Assembly (NCBI GenBank): GCA_003023405.1
Contig: PXST01000011.1
Location: forward strand, 7,650 to 65,678
Direction: 5' to 3'
Length of the DNA: 58,029 bases
From: Halobacteriales archaeon SW_8_68_21
GTDB taxonomy: Archaea; Halobacteriota; Halobacteria; Halobacteriales; Haloferacaceae
Below the pieces are notes generated by a model. It saw nothing but the letters and a program-made list of their open reading frames with translations, was not told the DNA's origin and did not search any database. Within the stretch, counting starts at the first letter, position 1, and every line of letters starts with the position of its first letter. Positions 35,677-44,488 of the stretch are shown one piece after another. The position numbers and the translations under genes were made by a program.

Positions 35677-36398
35677 TCGTCGCCGCGGTCGCTTTCTACC
35701 GCCTCGCCGAGGATTCTTTTCAGCGTCTCGTCCGCCGCCTCGCGTCGCCCGTCTAGGACGGCGAACCGCTCGTCGCGCCGGCGTTCGAGCCAGCGCAGCA
35801 GTCGGGCGGCCCAGTCGAGCTTCCGCGCCTTCATCGGGTCGACGCCGGGGTCGTCGAACTCCCACCCGGGGAAGGTCAGCGCGCCGGCACCAACGTGGTC
35901 CGCGAGGAACGCGGCGCGGTCGCCGTCGGTGAACCCGCCGACGTTGCGAACGGGACCGACCGGGGCCGCTTGCGTCGTCGCCAGCGTCCATTCGTCCGCG
36001 AAGCGCGGGAGCCACTCCCGGACCGCGGAGAGGTTGTCGCCGTGGGCGTGTGCGGCGACCGGGACGCCGTCGCGGGTCAGCGCCGCCGCAGTCTCCGGGT
36101 TTTTGTCGAGGTCCGTCACCATACAATCGACGGCGACGCCGTGGTCGGCGAGGACATCGACCGCGGTGGAGGCAGCGACGACGACGTCGGCGTCGCGGGC
36201 GAGTCCGATATCGTCGGTGAGACGAGGGGCCGCGCCCGCGACGGCGACGGTCTCGCCGCCCCAGTCGCCGAGGCGATCGAGGGGGAACGGCGTCGCGAGG
36301 CCGGCGGCGGCGTCGCGGGCGCGCTCGTCGGCCGCGCGGTCGAACCCGAAGTCGGCGAGGATCGCCTCGTAGGTCGGTTCGAAGGTCGGGAAGTTCAC
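35673..36398 (-). CDS. mptE: 6-hydroxymethyl-7,8-dihydropterin pyrophosphokinase MptE
   Basis: This 241-residue enzyme activates the pterin alcohol with ATP for pterin/folate synthesis. It has the archaeal MptE blocks GGETVAVAGAAPRLTDDIG, HGVAVDCMVTDLDKNPETAA (DLDKNP motif), AHAHGDNLSAVREWLPRF and ALTFPGWEFDDPGVDPMKAR. GTG 36398 is the likely start. It overlaps the convergent creatininase-like gene by 4 bp and lies upstream of nothing else, while folP follows on the same strand 163 bp away. Confidence 0.9.
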   Translation of the reverse strand: MNFPTFEPTYEAILADFGFDRAADERARDAAAGLATPFPLDRLGDWGGETVAVAGAAPRLTDDIGLARDADVVVAASTAVDVLADHGVAVDCMVTDLDKNPETAAALTRDGVPVAAHAHGDNLSAVREWLPRFADEWTLATTQAAPVGPVRNVGGFTDGDRAAFLADHVGAGALTFPGWEFDDPGVDPMKARKLDWAARLLRWLERRRDERFAVLDGRREAADETLKRILGEAVESDRGDD

Positions 36399-36560
36399 GG
36401 GCGGGTCACCTCCGAGGAGATCGTCGCGCGCGGCGCGGCACGGCGCTGCCGCTCGCCGGCTCGGATACGGTATGGACCGGAGTGGCACAGAGTACCCCTA
36501 CCCACGTGCCCCTCCGGCGTCCGGTCTATCGATTGTCTACACGAGGGCATAAACTTTCTC

Positions 36561-37730
36561 TTACCTTCCGTGTCGGCCGATCTCGTCGAGGACGGCGTCG
36601 AGATCTCCCGAAACGCCGGATACGTCGTCTCTGACGGCCGAGAGGGCGGTCGGCGTCCCGATCAGGAGCCCGCGGTGACCGGCGGCGGGCGCGTCGTCGG
36701 CCGTCCTGTCGCCGCCGTCGGTCGCCGAGGGGGTCGTCTCGCGCAGTTCGCGGTTCGGATCGCCGAGCGCGAACGCGGCGGCGGGGGCGTCGGGACCCGC
36801 AGTCGCGGCGCGGAGCGCGCCGACCGCCGGGTCGTCGAGCCCCGAGAGCTCGAAGGTGCGAACAACGGCGCTTTCGGCGGCGCTGCGGTCGCCCTGTGTC
36901 GCGCCCCCGGAGCGGTAGCGGTCGCGGGCGAACTCGGCCCCGACGAGCGCGGCGTCGCGCGTCTCGGCCACGTCGTGGGTGCGGACCACGTGCGCGCCGC
37001 GTTCGACCGCCATCGACGTGGCCGCGAGGGAGACGGGGAGCGCCTCCTCGGTGCTGCGGCCCGCGATGGTCTTGAGGAAGCTCTTGCGGTTGATCGAGAC
37101 GAGCAGGGGGCGGCTGTACCCCCGGAACTCGCGGAGCCGGTGGAACGTCTCGCGGTCGTCCTCGTGGGTCTTCTCGGCCGACCAGCCGCCGAACGCGGGG
37201 TCGAGGATCGTCTTGTCGGTGAACCCGTTCATCGAGAGCGCCTCGTAGATGTCATCAACGTCCTCGATCGCGCCCGGTCGTTCCAGATCCGGGGGCGACG
37301 CCATCTTCGAGACCGCCACGTCGTGTTCGCTACAGACGCGGGGCATCTCGGGGTCGGCGAATCCGCAGATGTCGTTGACCATGTCGAACCCCCGAGAGAG
37401 CGCTTCGTCGGCGACCTCGTGGTAGCGCGTCTCGATCGACCAGACGGCGTCGCCGGAGGTCGACTCCAGCGTCTCGACCGCGGTGTCGAGCCGCGCCAAC
37501 TCCTGTTCGGCCGAGAGCACGTCCAAGTCCTTGTTCGCCGACTCCAGCCCGACGTCGACGATGTCCGCACCCTCGCCGATCAGTTCCTCGTCGACGTACG
37601 TCGCGGCCTCGCCGGGGTCGTCGTACACGCTGGGATCGTACGGCGACTCCTCAGAGACGTTGAGCACGCCCATGATCCGGGGCGGGTGGTCGTCGCCGAT
37701 CCCCAGCCCCGCGGCGTCCACGTTTCGCAT
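36561..37730 (-). CDS. folP: Dihydropteroate synthase
   Basis: This 389-residue protein has the TIM-barrel signature of DHPS. RIMGVLNVSEESPYDPSVYD is the first conserved loop, with GADIVDVGLESANKD and DMVNDICGF following; RKSFLKTI binds the pterin/phosphate region. It joins pterin diphosphate to p-aminobenzoate. About 120 C-terminal residues form a low-conservation extension typical of haloarchaeal forms. ATG 37730 starts MRNVDAAGLG; the frame is open to 37808. With mptE it makes a pterin pair. Confidence 0.9.
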   Translation of the reverse strand: MRNVDAAGLGIGDDHPPRIMGVLNVSEESPYDPSVYDDPGEAATYVDEELIGEGADIVDVGLESANKDLDVLSAEQELARLDTAVETLESTSGDAVWSIETRYHEVADEALSRGFDMVNDICGFADPEMPRVCSEHDVAVSKMASPPDLERPGAIEDVDDIYEALSMNGFTDKTILDPAFGGWSAEKTHEDDRETFHRLREFRGYSRPLLVSINRKSFLKTIAGRSTEEALPVSLAATSMAVERGAHVVRTHDVAETRDAALVGAEFARDRYRSGGATQGDRSAAESAVVRTFELSGLDDPAVGALRAATAGPDAPAAAFALGDPNRELRETTPSATDGGDRTADDAPAAGHRGLLIGTPTALSAVRDDVSGVSGDLDAVLDEIGRHGR

Positions 37731-37809
37731 ACGCTCACCACGAGCGCGAGCGGTATAAACGGGGCGAGTACCCGACGCGCTCACCGGGGGATCGGCGACG
37801 ACTATCACT

Positions 37810-38185
37810 TATAAAAGCGGCGGTGCGGTGGCGCGTGCCTGCGAGCGGTCGCCCCCGGCGACCGCGACGCAGCACCGCGCGAGGGAGTCGGTCGCCGGAG
37901 CAACGCGGAGGCGACCGACGAGGCTGGGGAGGCGTGAGGTGCGGTCGCGGTGCTGTGGGGTGGGACTCGAAGGGGCAGTCGCGAGGACGCCAGAGGCGAC
38001 GTAAGTACCGGAAGGAGCGAGCGAAGTGAGCGACTGAGGAACGCAGCGAGCGTCTGGCGTCCTCGCGGCTGGGGCTTCGGGAGTGTTCGTGTCGATCGGT
38101 GATTTATAAGCAACTACGCACAGCCGAGCGGCTGGGGCTTCGGCAGTGTTCGTTTCGATCGGTGACTTATAAACCATCAGTCGCC
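37810..38185 (+). repeat. Dispersed structured repeat, complete copy C
   Basis: This is the longest copy. The 5' module has two nested stems: cagcaccgcg (37870-37879) with cgcggtgctg (37946-37955), and gtcggtcgcc (37887-37896) with ggcgaccgac (37910-37919). A central hairpin of about 94 nt follows, arms 37977-37991 and 38056-38070, 15 bp with one G.T pair. Two tandem 63-bp units start at 38065 and 38128, each with ctggggcttcgg and a TTATAA stretch. No protein frame with family character is present. The 469-bp gap between folP and the DUF192 gene holds only this element. Confidence 0.8.
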
Positions 38186-38199
38186 GGCCACGCAATCAT

Positions 38200-38781
38200 T
38201 TATAAATCGAACCGCAGCGAGTCACCGACTTCGACGCCGTGGCGGTCGGTCCATTCATAAGGAACCTCCAACACGTACTGGCCGGTGCCGTCGTACTCCT
38301 GTTCGCTTCCGTTCTCGTTCGGACCCGGTTCGGGCGCGTTGTGGATCCGGGTGATCTCGCGGTCGCCGTCGACGAAGACGATGTCGATCCCGAAGCTCAT
38401 GTTCGGCATAATGAACGTCAGATCGCGAGGCGAGCCGTAGGTGAACAGCATCCCGCCGTCCTCCGGGAGCGCTTCGGCGTCGCTGAGTCCGAGCGGTCTT
38501 TTGTCCCCGTCGTCCGCGATGGCAGCGGTCACCGACCCAAGTTCGTCGCCCTCGGGACTCTCGACTCTCACGGTCGTCGTCTCGTAGTCGGCGTACGTTC
38601 CGGTCGGCCATTCGATATCGGTTTCCTCACCGCCTCCGCCGCCCTCTCCGTCTCCCCCGCCGCCCTCTCCGTCTCCCCCGCCGGCGTCACCGCCGCCTCC
38701 CGTCGGGGCACCGCCCAGACAGCCGGCCACGCTCCCAGCGGTCGCGGCCGCGGTCAGCCCGAGGAGCCGTCGCCGTCGCAT
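38200..38781 (-). CDS. DUF192 lipoprotein
   Basis: This 193-residue exported protein has a twin-arginine signal MRRRRLLGLTAAATAGSVAG with lipobox cysteine at 21, then a Gly/Glu-rich spacer with repeats of GEGGGGD. The DUF192 domain (about 66-193) has KRPLGLSDAEALPEDGGMLF, LTFIMPNMSFGIDIVFVDGD and YVLEVPYEWTDRHGVEVGDS. DUF192 proteins are small beta-rich domains of unclear function. The start is the ATG at 38781. Confidence 0.9.
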   Translation of the reverse strand: MRRRRLLGLTAAATAGSVAGCLGGAPTGGGGDAGGGDGEGGGGDGEGGGGGEETDIEWPTGTYADYETTTVRVESPEGDELGSVTAAIADDGDKRPLGLSDAEALPEDGGMLFTYGSPRDLTFIMPNMSFGIDIVFVDGDREITRIHNAPEPGPNENGSEQEYDGTGQYVLEVPYEWTDRHGVEVGDSLRFDL

Positions 38782-38918
38782 GGTCGCGACGAAGGGCCGC
38801 GCATATATAAGCGACCGCGTCGCTCGCGCGAGACGGGAGCGGCGACCAGCGCGACGCAGCCTCCGTCGTCACGGCGCGCCTTCGGGGAGATTATGTCGGT
38901 GGACGACGACCGATAGAC

Positions 38919-39299
38919 ATGGTCGGTTCAAGCGACCGCGAGGCCCCTCGATCGGCGGCCGACAACGAGACCGTGGCCGGTGGTGCGGCGATCGTCATCG
39001 GGTCGGCGGTCGCGCTGTCCGGTCTCCTGTTGTACCAGGCGTCCGCACCCGGCGGAAGTCACGTCTCCGGGATCGGACTCGCCCTCGCGTTCGCCGGCGT
39101 CTTCGCGGTCGAGCGAATCAGTGGTCGTCTCGGGCTTTCGACGGAGACGCGGTATCGGTTGGCCCTCGGCTTCGGCGCGCTCGCGGCGGCGCTGACCCTC
39201 GCGTTCCTCGTCACCGAATACCCCGGCTTCTCGGGGGCGGTCGCCGGGTCGGGCAACGAGTCAGTGACGGCCGCGGTCCGGTCCCGGACCGCGGGGTGA
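38919..39299 (+). CDS. Small three-helix membrane protein
   Basis: This 126-residue protein has hydrophobic segments at about 21-41, 48-65 and 82-101. The first 18 residues are polar and charged, and the tail (GSGNESVTAAVRSRTAG) is polar. No family is recognised. It is divergent from the DUF192 gene, and followed 73 bp later by the next gene. Confidence 0.6.
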   Translation: MVGSSDREAPRSAADNETVAGGAAIVIGSAVALSGLLLYQASAPGGSHVSGIGLALAFAGVFAVERISGRLGLSTETRYRLALGFGALAAALTLAFLVTEYPGFSGAVAGSGNESVTAAVRSRTAG

Positions 39300-39372
39300 C
39301 GCGTCCCGCCGCGTGACGGACGCCCGATCCGGGAAGGACGCGCTTTTATCGCCGTCGGAGCGTAGCGTGACC

Positions 39373-39963
39373 ATGGCGAAAGTGAGCATCGGCCTCCGCG
39401 GATGGCGCTTCGAGGAGGACGAGATATTCACCGACGACGAGGAGCTGAAGCCCCTCGGCGAGATCCCCGAAGACCCCCGAAAGCGGCTCCTGCGGCTCGT
39501 CAGCCTCGTCGAGGAGCCCTGCGACGTCTGTTACCTCGACTACGGCGAGGCGGAGGTACACCGGTGTAACGAGGCGGAGATCGTGTACGGCGAGCCGGAC
39601 GGCGAGGTGCTGTGCTGCCCCGAACACGAGCCGGACCTGCTCTACTGGTTCCGCGAGGCGGGCGGCAGCGACCACAAGGGGTCCGTCGAGTTCGCCGACC
39701 GCTTCCACGAGTGGGTCGCGGCGGGCAACGAGGCCCCGGAGGGGTACGCCTCCGTCGAACACGTCGAGGAGGACCCCGACGGACTCCCCGACCTCCCCGA
39801 CCAGCAGGAGGTCCAGGAGCGGCTCGAAGAGGGGTTCGACGGCGAGCGGATCGACATCCTTGAACTCGCCGGCGAGCGGGCCGACGACGACCAAGCGGTG
39901 ACCGACGAGGAGGTCGCGGCGTCCGACCTCGACCTCTCGACCGACTACCCGTCCAACCGATGA
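39373..39963 (+). CDS. Cysteine-rich conserved haloarchaeal protein, trmJ partner
   Basis: This 196-residue soluble protein begins MAKVSIGLRGWRFEEDEIFT. Cysteines C50, C53, C65, C81 and C82 with H85 could form a zinc site (EPCDVCYLDYGEAEVHRC, then VLCCPEHEPD). The C-terminal half is acidic. The stop overlaps the trmJ start (ATGA), a tight coupling that suggests a role in tRNA or ribosome work, but the function is unknown. The ATG 39373 is the start of the conserved part. Confidence 0.75.
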   Translation: MAKVSIGLRGWRFEEDEIFTDDEELKPLGEIPEDPRKRLLRLVSLVEEPCDVCYLDYGEAEVHRCNEAEIVYGEPDGEVLCCPEHEPDLLYWFREAGGSDHKGSVEFADRFHEWVAAGNEAPEGYASVEHVEEDPDGLPDLPDQQEVQERLEEGFDGERIDILELAGERADDDQAVTDEEVAASDLDLSTDYPSNR

Positions 39964-40844
39964 GCGGCGAGAAAGCGGAGGGAACGACCGCGGCGACGGG
40001 AGACGAAGGCGCGGACCGCTCGGCCGCGGCGGCAGAGGACGGAGCCGTCGAAGGCTCGGAGACAACGAGCGACCGCCGGAAACCGGTCGTGGTCGTCGTC
40101 GAGCCGGAGACGCCGGGCAACGTCGGCACCATCGCGCGGGCGATGAAGAACTTCGGGCTCTCCGATCTCAAGCTGGTGGACCCGCCGGAGCTGAAGGAGG
40201 GCGGCGAGGCGTACGGCTTCGCCGGCCACGCCCGCGAGGACGTGCTGCCGAACGCCGAGGAGGTCACCTTCGACGAGGTCGTCGCGAACTACCACACGGT
40301 CGGGACCACCGCGATCACCGGCGAGGACGACCGCAGCCACGAGCGGTTCCCGTTCAAGACGCCCGTCGAGCTGCGAGAGTCGCTGAAGACGGTCGACGCC
40401 CCGACCGCGATCGTCTTCGGCCGCGAGGGACGCGGCCTCAACAACGAGGAGCTCTCACGGCTCGACGAGGTGTGTTCGATCCCGGCCGACGAGGACTACC
40501 CGGTGTTAAACCTCGGGCAGGCCGCCACGGTGCTGTTGTACGAACTTCGCGATCTGACAGTCGGGGAGACGCAGCTCCCCGACACCGAGGTGACCCGGGC
40601 CCCCGAACCGGACATCGAGCGCTTCCACGACTTTTTCGACGACTTCCTCGCGTCGACGGGCCAGCGCGACCACGTTCGAGAAAAGAACGCGCTCCTGATG
40701 CGTCGGCTCTTCGGGCGGGCGCATCCGACGGAACGCGAGATACACACGCTCCTCGGCACCTTCCGCAAGGCGAACACGAAACTGGAGCACGCCGACCGCC
40801 TCGCGGCCAAGTACGACGAGCCACCGTACCCGAGGGATCGGTAG
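39960..40844 (+). CDS. trmJ: tRNA 2'-O-ribose methyltransferase TrmJ (SPOUT)
   Basis: This 294-residue protein has a SPOUT knot. Motif 1 is VVVEPETPGNVGTIARAMKN, motif 2 IVFGREGRGLNNEEL and motif 3 CSIPADEDYPVLNLGQAATV. TrmJ methylates the ribose of position 32 in tRNA. The first 40 residues are an acidic extension. The C-terminal helical domain (HDFFDDFLAST to YPRDR) is family typical. Translation is coupled to the gene before and azlC follows by 2 bp. Confidence 0.92.
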   Translation: MSGEKAEGTTAATGDEGADRSAAAAEDGAVEGSETTSDRRKPVVVVVEPETPGNVGTIARAMKNFGLSDLKLVDPPELKEGGEAYGFAGHAREDVLPNAEEVTFDEVVANYHTVGTTAITGEDDRSHERFPFKTPVELRESLKTVDAPTAIVFGREGRGLNNEELSRLDEVCSIPADEDYPVLNLGQAATVLLYELRDLTVGETQLPDTEVTRAPEPDIERFHDFFDDFLASTGQRDHVREKNALLMRRLFGRAHPTEREIHTLLGTFRKANTKLEHADRLAAKYDEPPYPRDR

Positions 40845-40846
40845 CC

Positions 40847-41536
40847 GTGCGCGGGCCAGTTCTCGACGAGGACCTGCTCGCCGGCGTGCGGGACGTCTCC
40901 CCGCTCATGCTCGGGATCGTGCCCTTCGCGCTCGTGGCCGGCATCGCCGCCGTCGACGCCGGACTCGGACTCGCGGAGGCGGTCGGCATGTCGGTCGTCG
41001 TGTTCGCGGGCGCGTCCCAACTGGCGGCGCTGGAACTGCTCGGCGAGAGCGCCCCTCTCGCGGTCGTGGTCGGCACGGCCGCGGTGATCAACCTCCGGAT
41101 GCTGATGTACTCGGCCTCCATCGCGCCACACTTCGCCGACTACGGCCGGCGACTCCGCGCGGGGCTGGCGTACCTCCTCACGGACCAGGCGTATGCGTTG
41201 TCTGTCGCCGAGTTCGACGAGAACCCGGACCGCAGTCGGTGGCGCTACTACCTCGGCGCGGCCGCGTCGCTGTGGATCGTCTGGCAGATCGGGACGGTCG
41301 CGGGCGTGGTTCTCGGCGCGAACGTGCCGGACGTACTCGGTCTCACCTTCGCGGTCCCGCTCGTGTTCCTCGCGCTCCTCGTCCCCGCGATGAAGGACCG
41401 ACCGACCACCGTCGCCGGCGGCGTGGGCGGCGCGGTCGCGGTCGTTGCGACCGGACTCCCGTTGAACCTCGGCCTGCTCGTCGGCGCGCTGTGCGGGATC
41501 GCGGCCGGGCTGGCGACGGAGGTGACGGCGTCGTGA
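40847..41536 (+). CDS. azlC: AzlC-family branched-chain amino acid exporter subunit
   Basis: This 229-residue membrane protein has five or six helices. It has the family stretch GIVPFALVAGIAAVDAGLGL, VFAGASQLAALELLGESAP and INLRMLMYSASIAPHF. With AzlD it forms a small exporter of branched-chain amino acids in Bacillus; the archaeal substrate is not proven. The GTG at 40847 is 2 bp after trmJ. Confidence 0.9.
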   Translation: MRGPVLDEDLLAGVRDVSPLMLGIVPFALVAGIAAVDAGLGLAEAVGMSVVVFAGASQLAALELLGESAPLAVVVGTAAVINLRMLMYSASIAPHFADYGRRLRAGLAYLLTDQAYALSVAEFDENPDRSRWRYYLGAAASLWIVWQIGTVAGVVLGANVPDVLGLTFAVPLVFLALLVPAMKDRPTTVAGGVGGAVAVVATGLPLNLGLLVGALCGIAAGLATEVTAS

Positions 41537-41561
41537 GAGACGCCGCCGCGGAGGCGCGGGG

Positions 41562-41918
41562 GTGACGGGCGGACTCGAGGGACTCGTCGCCTCCCCGCGG
41601 GCCTGGGTCGCCATCCTCGCGATCGGTGCGATCACCTACGGCATCCGGTTTTCCTTCATCCACCTGTTCGGGCAGATCGACGGGGTCCCGACGCGGCTCC
41701 AGCGCCCGCTGCGGTACGTGCCGCCCGCGGTGCTTGCGGCGCTCGTCCTCCCCGAACTGGTGTCGTTGCGTCCGACGGTCGCCGCGACGCTGCTCGACGA
41801 GCGACTCGTCGCGGGCCTCGTCGCCGGCGCGGTCGCGTGGCGGACCGAGGACGTGTTCGCGACCATCGCGAGCGGGATGCTCACGCTGTGGCTGTTCCGG
41901 TTCGTCGTGTTCGCGTGA
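41562..41918 (+). CDS. azlD: AzlD-family exporter subunit
   Basis: This 118-residue membrane protein has four helices and the family motif ITYGIRFSFIHLFGQIDG and RPLRYVPPAVLAALVLPEL. It pairs with AzlC upstream (gap 25 bp). The GTG at 41562 is the first start after azlC. Confidence 0.88.
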   Translation: MTGGLEGLVASPRAWVAILAIGAITYGIRFSFIHLFGQIDGVPTRLQRPLRYVPPAVLAALVLPELVSLRPTVAATLLDERLVAGLVAGAVAWRTEDVFATIASGMLTLWLFRFVVFA

Positions 41919-41952
41919 GGCGGGCGGCCGGGTCGAATCGCGACGGAGCCGG

Positions 41953-42297
41953 TCAGCGCTCGCGGTCCGTGAACTCGGTCGTCGTCCGTGCCCGGTCGTC
42001 GTTCGTCTCGTCGCTCTCGACGCGGGTTCCGCCGTGTCGGCGGTCTCTCGTCGCGTCGACTTCACGCTCCTTCGCGGCCGCGAACCGCTGGGCTGCGTCG
42101 GCGATCGAGTCGAGGACGGCGATGGCATGGTAGGTGAGGTACGCTCCGACGGTGAGGCCCCCGGCGACGATCACGCCGAGCAGGATCTGCCCGGCGACGA
42201 CGAGCGAGTAGGCGGCCACGAGGAGGCTCACGGCCGCGAGGACGGTACCGATCGGAGTCCGGAGGGCCTCGGAGGGCGATAGCGGGTCGTGCGCCAT
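41953..42297 (-). CDS. Small membrane protein with charged tail
   Basis: This 114-residue protein has two hydrophobic helices (about 17-36 and 38-60) followed by a charged tail with a coiled-coil-like part (DSIADAAQRFAAAKEREVDA). No family is recognised. The ATG 42297 is chosen. It is convergent with azlD and lies just downstream of the oxidoreductase gene. Confidence 0.6.
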   Translation of the reverse strand: MAHDPLSPSEALRTPIGTVLAAVSLLVAAYSLVVAGQILLGVIVAGGLTVGAYLTYHAIAVLDSIADAAQRFAAAKEREVDATRDRRHGGTRVESDETNDDRARTTTEFTDRER

Positions 42298-42318
42298 AGG
42301 CGACGCTATCTGGGGCAT

Positions 42319-44223
42319 TCACTTAAAAACAAGTGGATGGCGAGTGTACCCGCGACGCGCTCGTTCAGTCGTCGGCGGGAGCCGCCGAGCGTCGACCCAG
42401 TCGCGGGTCTCGTAGTACTCGTCTTTTAGCTGGTCGAGTTCGACGAGTTCGCCCTCGCTCGCGCCCGTGCCGGGAATCGCGTCCGGATGGCCCTCGACGA
42501 AGCGGTTCGGTAGCGTGTCGTCCGCGCCGTCGAAGCCGACGAGATTGTTGTAGTAGCGTTCGAGGTTGTAGACGCGCTCGCCCGCCTCGAACAGGTCGTC
42601 CTCCGAGAGGTCGCGACCGGTCACACCGTTGTACTGGAGCACGTACTCCTCGATCCCCTCGGCGAACGCGCTGAACTTACAGATGTCGAACGAGTCCGAG
42701 ACGGCGTGGAGGTCCTGGAAGGTGGCGGTGAGTTCGCCTTTCCCCTCCCACTCGTACGGATCGACCTTCTCCGGGATACCGAGGATCTCGGCGGCCGGCG
42801 TGTACCCGCGCAGGTGGCAGGCACCGCGGTTGGAGGTCGCGTACGCGATCCCCATGCCCTTCATACAGCGCGGGTCGTAGGCGGCCATCGTCTGGCCCTT
42901 CACGGAGAGCTTGTTGCCGTGCGCGCCTTTCGCGTCCGCGACGCGCTCTGGACCCTCCGCGAGGAGGTCGCCGAGGTCCGACGACCGGTGGCCGATCTCG
43001 TCGATGAGGTCGACCATCGTCTCTGAGTCGCCCCAGTCGAGGCCGCCGACGCCGTCGAGTTTGCCCTCCTCGCTCATCTCCATCGCCATCGCCATCATGT
43101 TGCCGGCCTCGATGGTGTCGACGCCGAGGTCATTACAGCGCTGGAGCATCACGGCGATCTCGTCGCGGTCGGAGTGACCCGAGTTCGGGCCGAGCGCCCA
43201 CGCGGACTCGTACTCGTATGACTCCGTGCGGACGTTCATCTCCTGTCCCTTGTGGGTGACATCGACCTCGACCTCCTTTTTACACGCGACGGGACAGGAG
43301 TGACAGGTCGGCTCGTCGACGAGGATGTTCTCGCGGACGTTCTCGCCGGAGACGTGCTCCGCCTCGATGTCGACCCCCTCGGTCTCGTCGTACGCCTCCG
43401 TCGAGGTGTACTTCGCGTTCTTCGTCGGGAGCCCGTCCATCTCCTCGGTCGCGTTCATCAGGACGTTCGTCCCGTACATCGAGAGTCCGCCCTCGTTGGG
43501 CGCGGTGACGTCGGACTCGCGGATGACCTCCATCGCCTGCTGGTAGCCCTCCTGGAACGTCTCCGGGTCGGCGGGCTTGGGCATGTCGGTCCCCGACTTC
43601 ACGACGACCGCCTTGACGTTTTTCGCGCCCATCACAGCGCCGGTACCGCCGCGGCCCGAGGCGCGGTCGTCCTCGTTGATAACGCAGCCGTACCGCACTT
43701 GGTTCTCGCCGCCCTGACCGATCGTCATCACGGAGACGTCGCGGCCGACCTTCCCGTCGACCTCCTCGCCGATCTGGTCGATCGTGTCGTGGACGCCCTG
43801 TCCCCAGAGGTGCGAGGCGTCGCGTACCTCGATGTCGCCGTCCTCGACGAACAGGTAGACCGGCTCGTCGCTCTCGCCGTCGAGCAGGATGCCGTCCAGC
43901 CCGGCCCACTTGAGGCGCGCACCGGACCAGCCGCCGTGGTGCGAGTCGGTGACGGTGCCCGTCAGCGGGGACTTCGTCACCAAGGCGATCCGGCCGCTCA
44001 TCACGGTCTGTGTGCCCGTTAGCGGGCCGGTCATGAACGCCAGTCGGTTCTCCGGTCCGAGCGGGTCCACGTCGGGACCCTTGTCGAAGACGTACTTGAC
44101 GCCGAGCCCGCGCGCGCCGATGTACTTTTTCGCGTCCTCGTCGTCGATCCCACGATAGCTGACCTCGCCACCACCGAGATCGACCTGTGCCACACGGTCT
44201 CTGTAGCCGCCCATTTCAGTCAT
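42319..44223 (-). CDS. aor: Aldehyde ferredoxin oxidoreductase family (tungsten) enzyme
   Basis: This 634-residue enzyme is of the AOR family, which oxidises aldehydes with a tungstopterin and a [4Fe-4S] cluster and reduces ferredoxin. The cluster cysteines C307, C310 and C314 are in CHSCPVAC, with the fourth near C515 (FDICKF). The first domain has IGARGLGVKYVF, and RASGRGGTGAVMGAKNVKAV is a cofactor loop. The last 21 residues (ARRLPPTTERARRG...) look foreign; one more base near 42380 would give a short end at 42365 instead. ATG 44223 is chosen, and a gaataaacg element lies upstream. Confidence 0.88.
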   Translation of the reverse strand: MTEMGGYRDRVAQVDLGGGEVSYRGIDDEDAKKYIGARGLGVKYVFDKGPDVDPLGPENRLAFMTGPLTGTQTVMSGRIALVTKSPLTGTVTDSHHGGWSGARLKWAGLDGILLDGESDEPVYLFVEDGDIEVRDASHLWGQGVHDTIDQIGEEVDGKVGRDVSVMTIGQGGENQVRYGCVINEDDRASGRGGTGAVMGAKNVKAVVVKSGTDMPKPADPETFQEGYQQAMEVIRESDVTAPNEGGLSMYGTNVLMNATEEMDGLPTKNAKYTSTEAYDETEGVDIEAEHVSGENVRENILVDEPTCHSCPVACKKEVEVDVTHKGQEMNVRTESYEYESAWALGPNSGHSDRDEIAVMLQRCNDLGVDTIEAGNMMAMAMEMSEEGKLDGVGGLDWGDSETMVDLIDEIGHRSSDLGDLLAEGPERVADAKGAHGNKLSVKGQTMAAYDPRCMKGMGIAYATSNRGACHLRGYTPAAEILGIPEKVDPYEWEGKGELTATFQDLHAVSDSFDICKFSAFAEGIEEYVLQYNGVTGRDLSEDDLFEAGERVYNLERYYNNLVGFDGADDTLPNRFVEGHPDAIPGTGASEGELVELDQLKDEYYETRDWVDARRLPPTTERARRGYTRHPLVFK

Positions 44224-44488
44224 GTAATGTTCGTTCGTTATGTTCGTACCGCGCACGTTTATTCCTTCACACGGCAACGTAACCCGAACCAGTTACGCAA
44301 TTCCCCGGTCGTCGGTCGAGAGAAAATCATACCGACTGACGGACTCCGAGCGTCTGCGTACTGTGTCCGTGTATTGTGACGCTGCTGTCGTCCGAGCCAG
44401 CACAGCACGTTCGTGGATATATAGCGCTCGGTACCACCAATCATCCGCCATATAAATGTTTAATAGCGTCTCTCCGTCTTACGAAAGT

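Noticed and set aside
38065-38183. 63-bp tandem units as a CRISPR array
   Set aside because: Only two units per copy, the whole unit is conserved and there are no unique spacers or cas genes.
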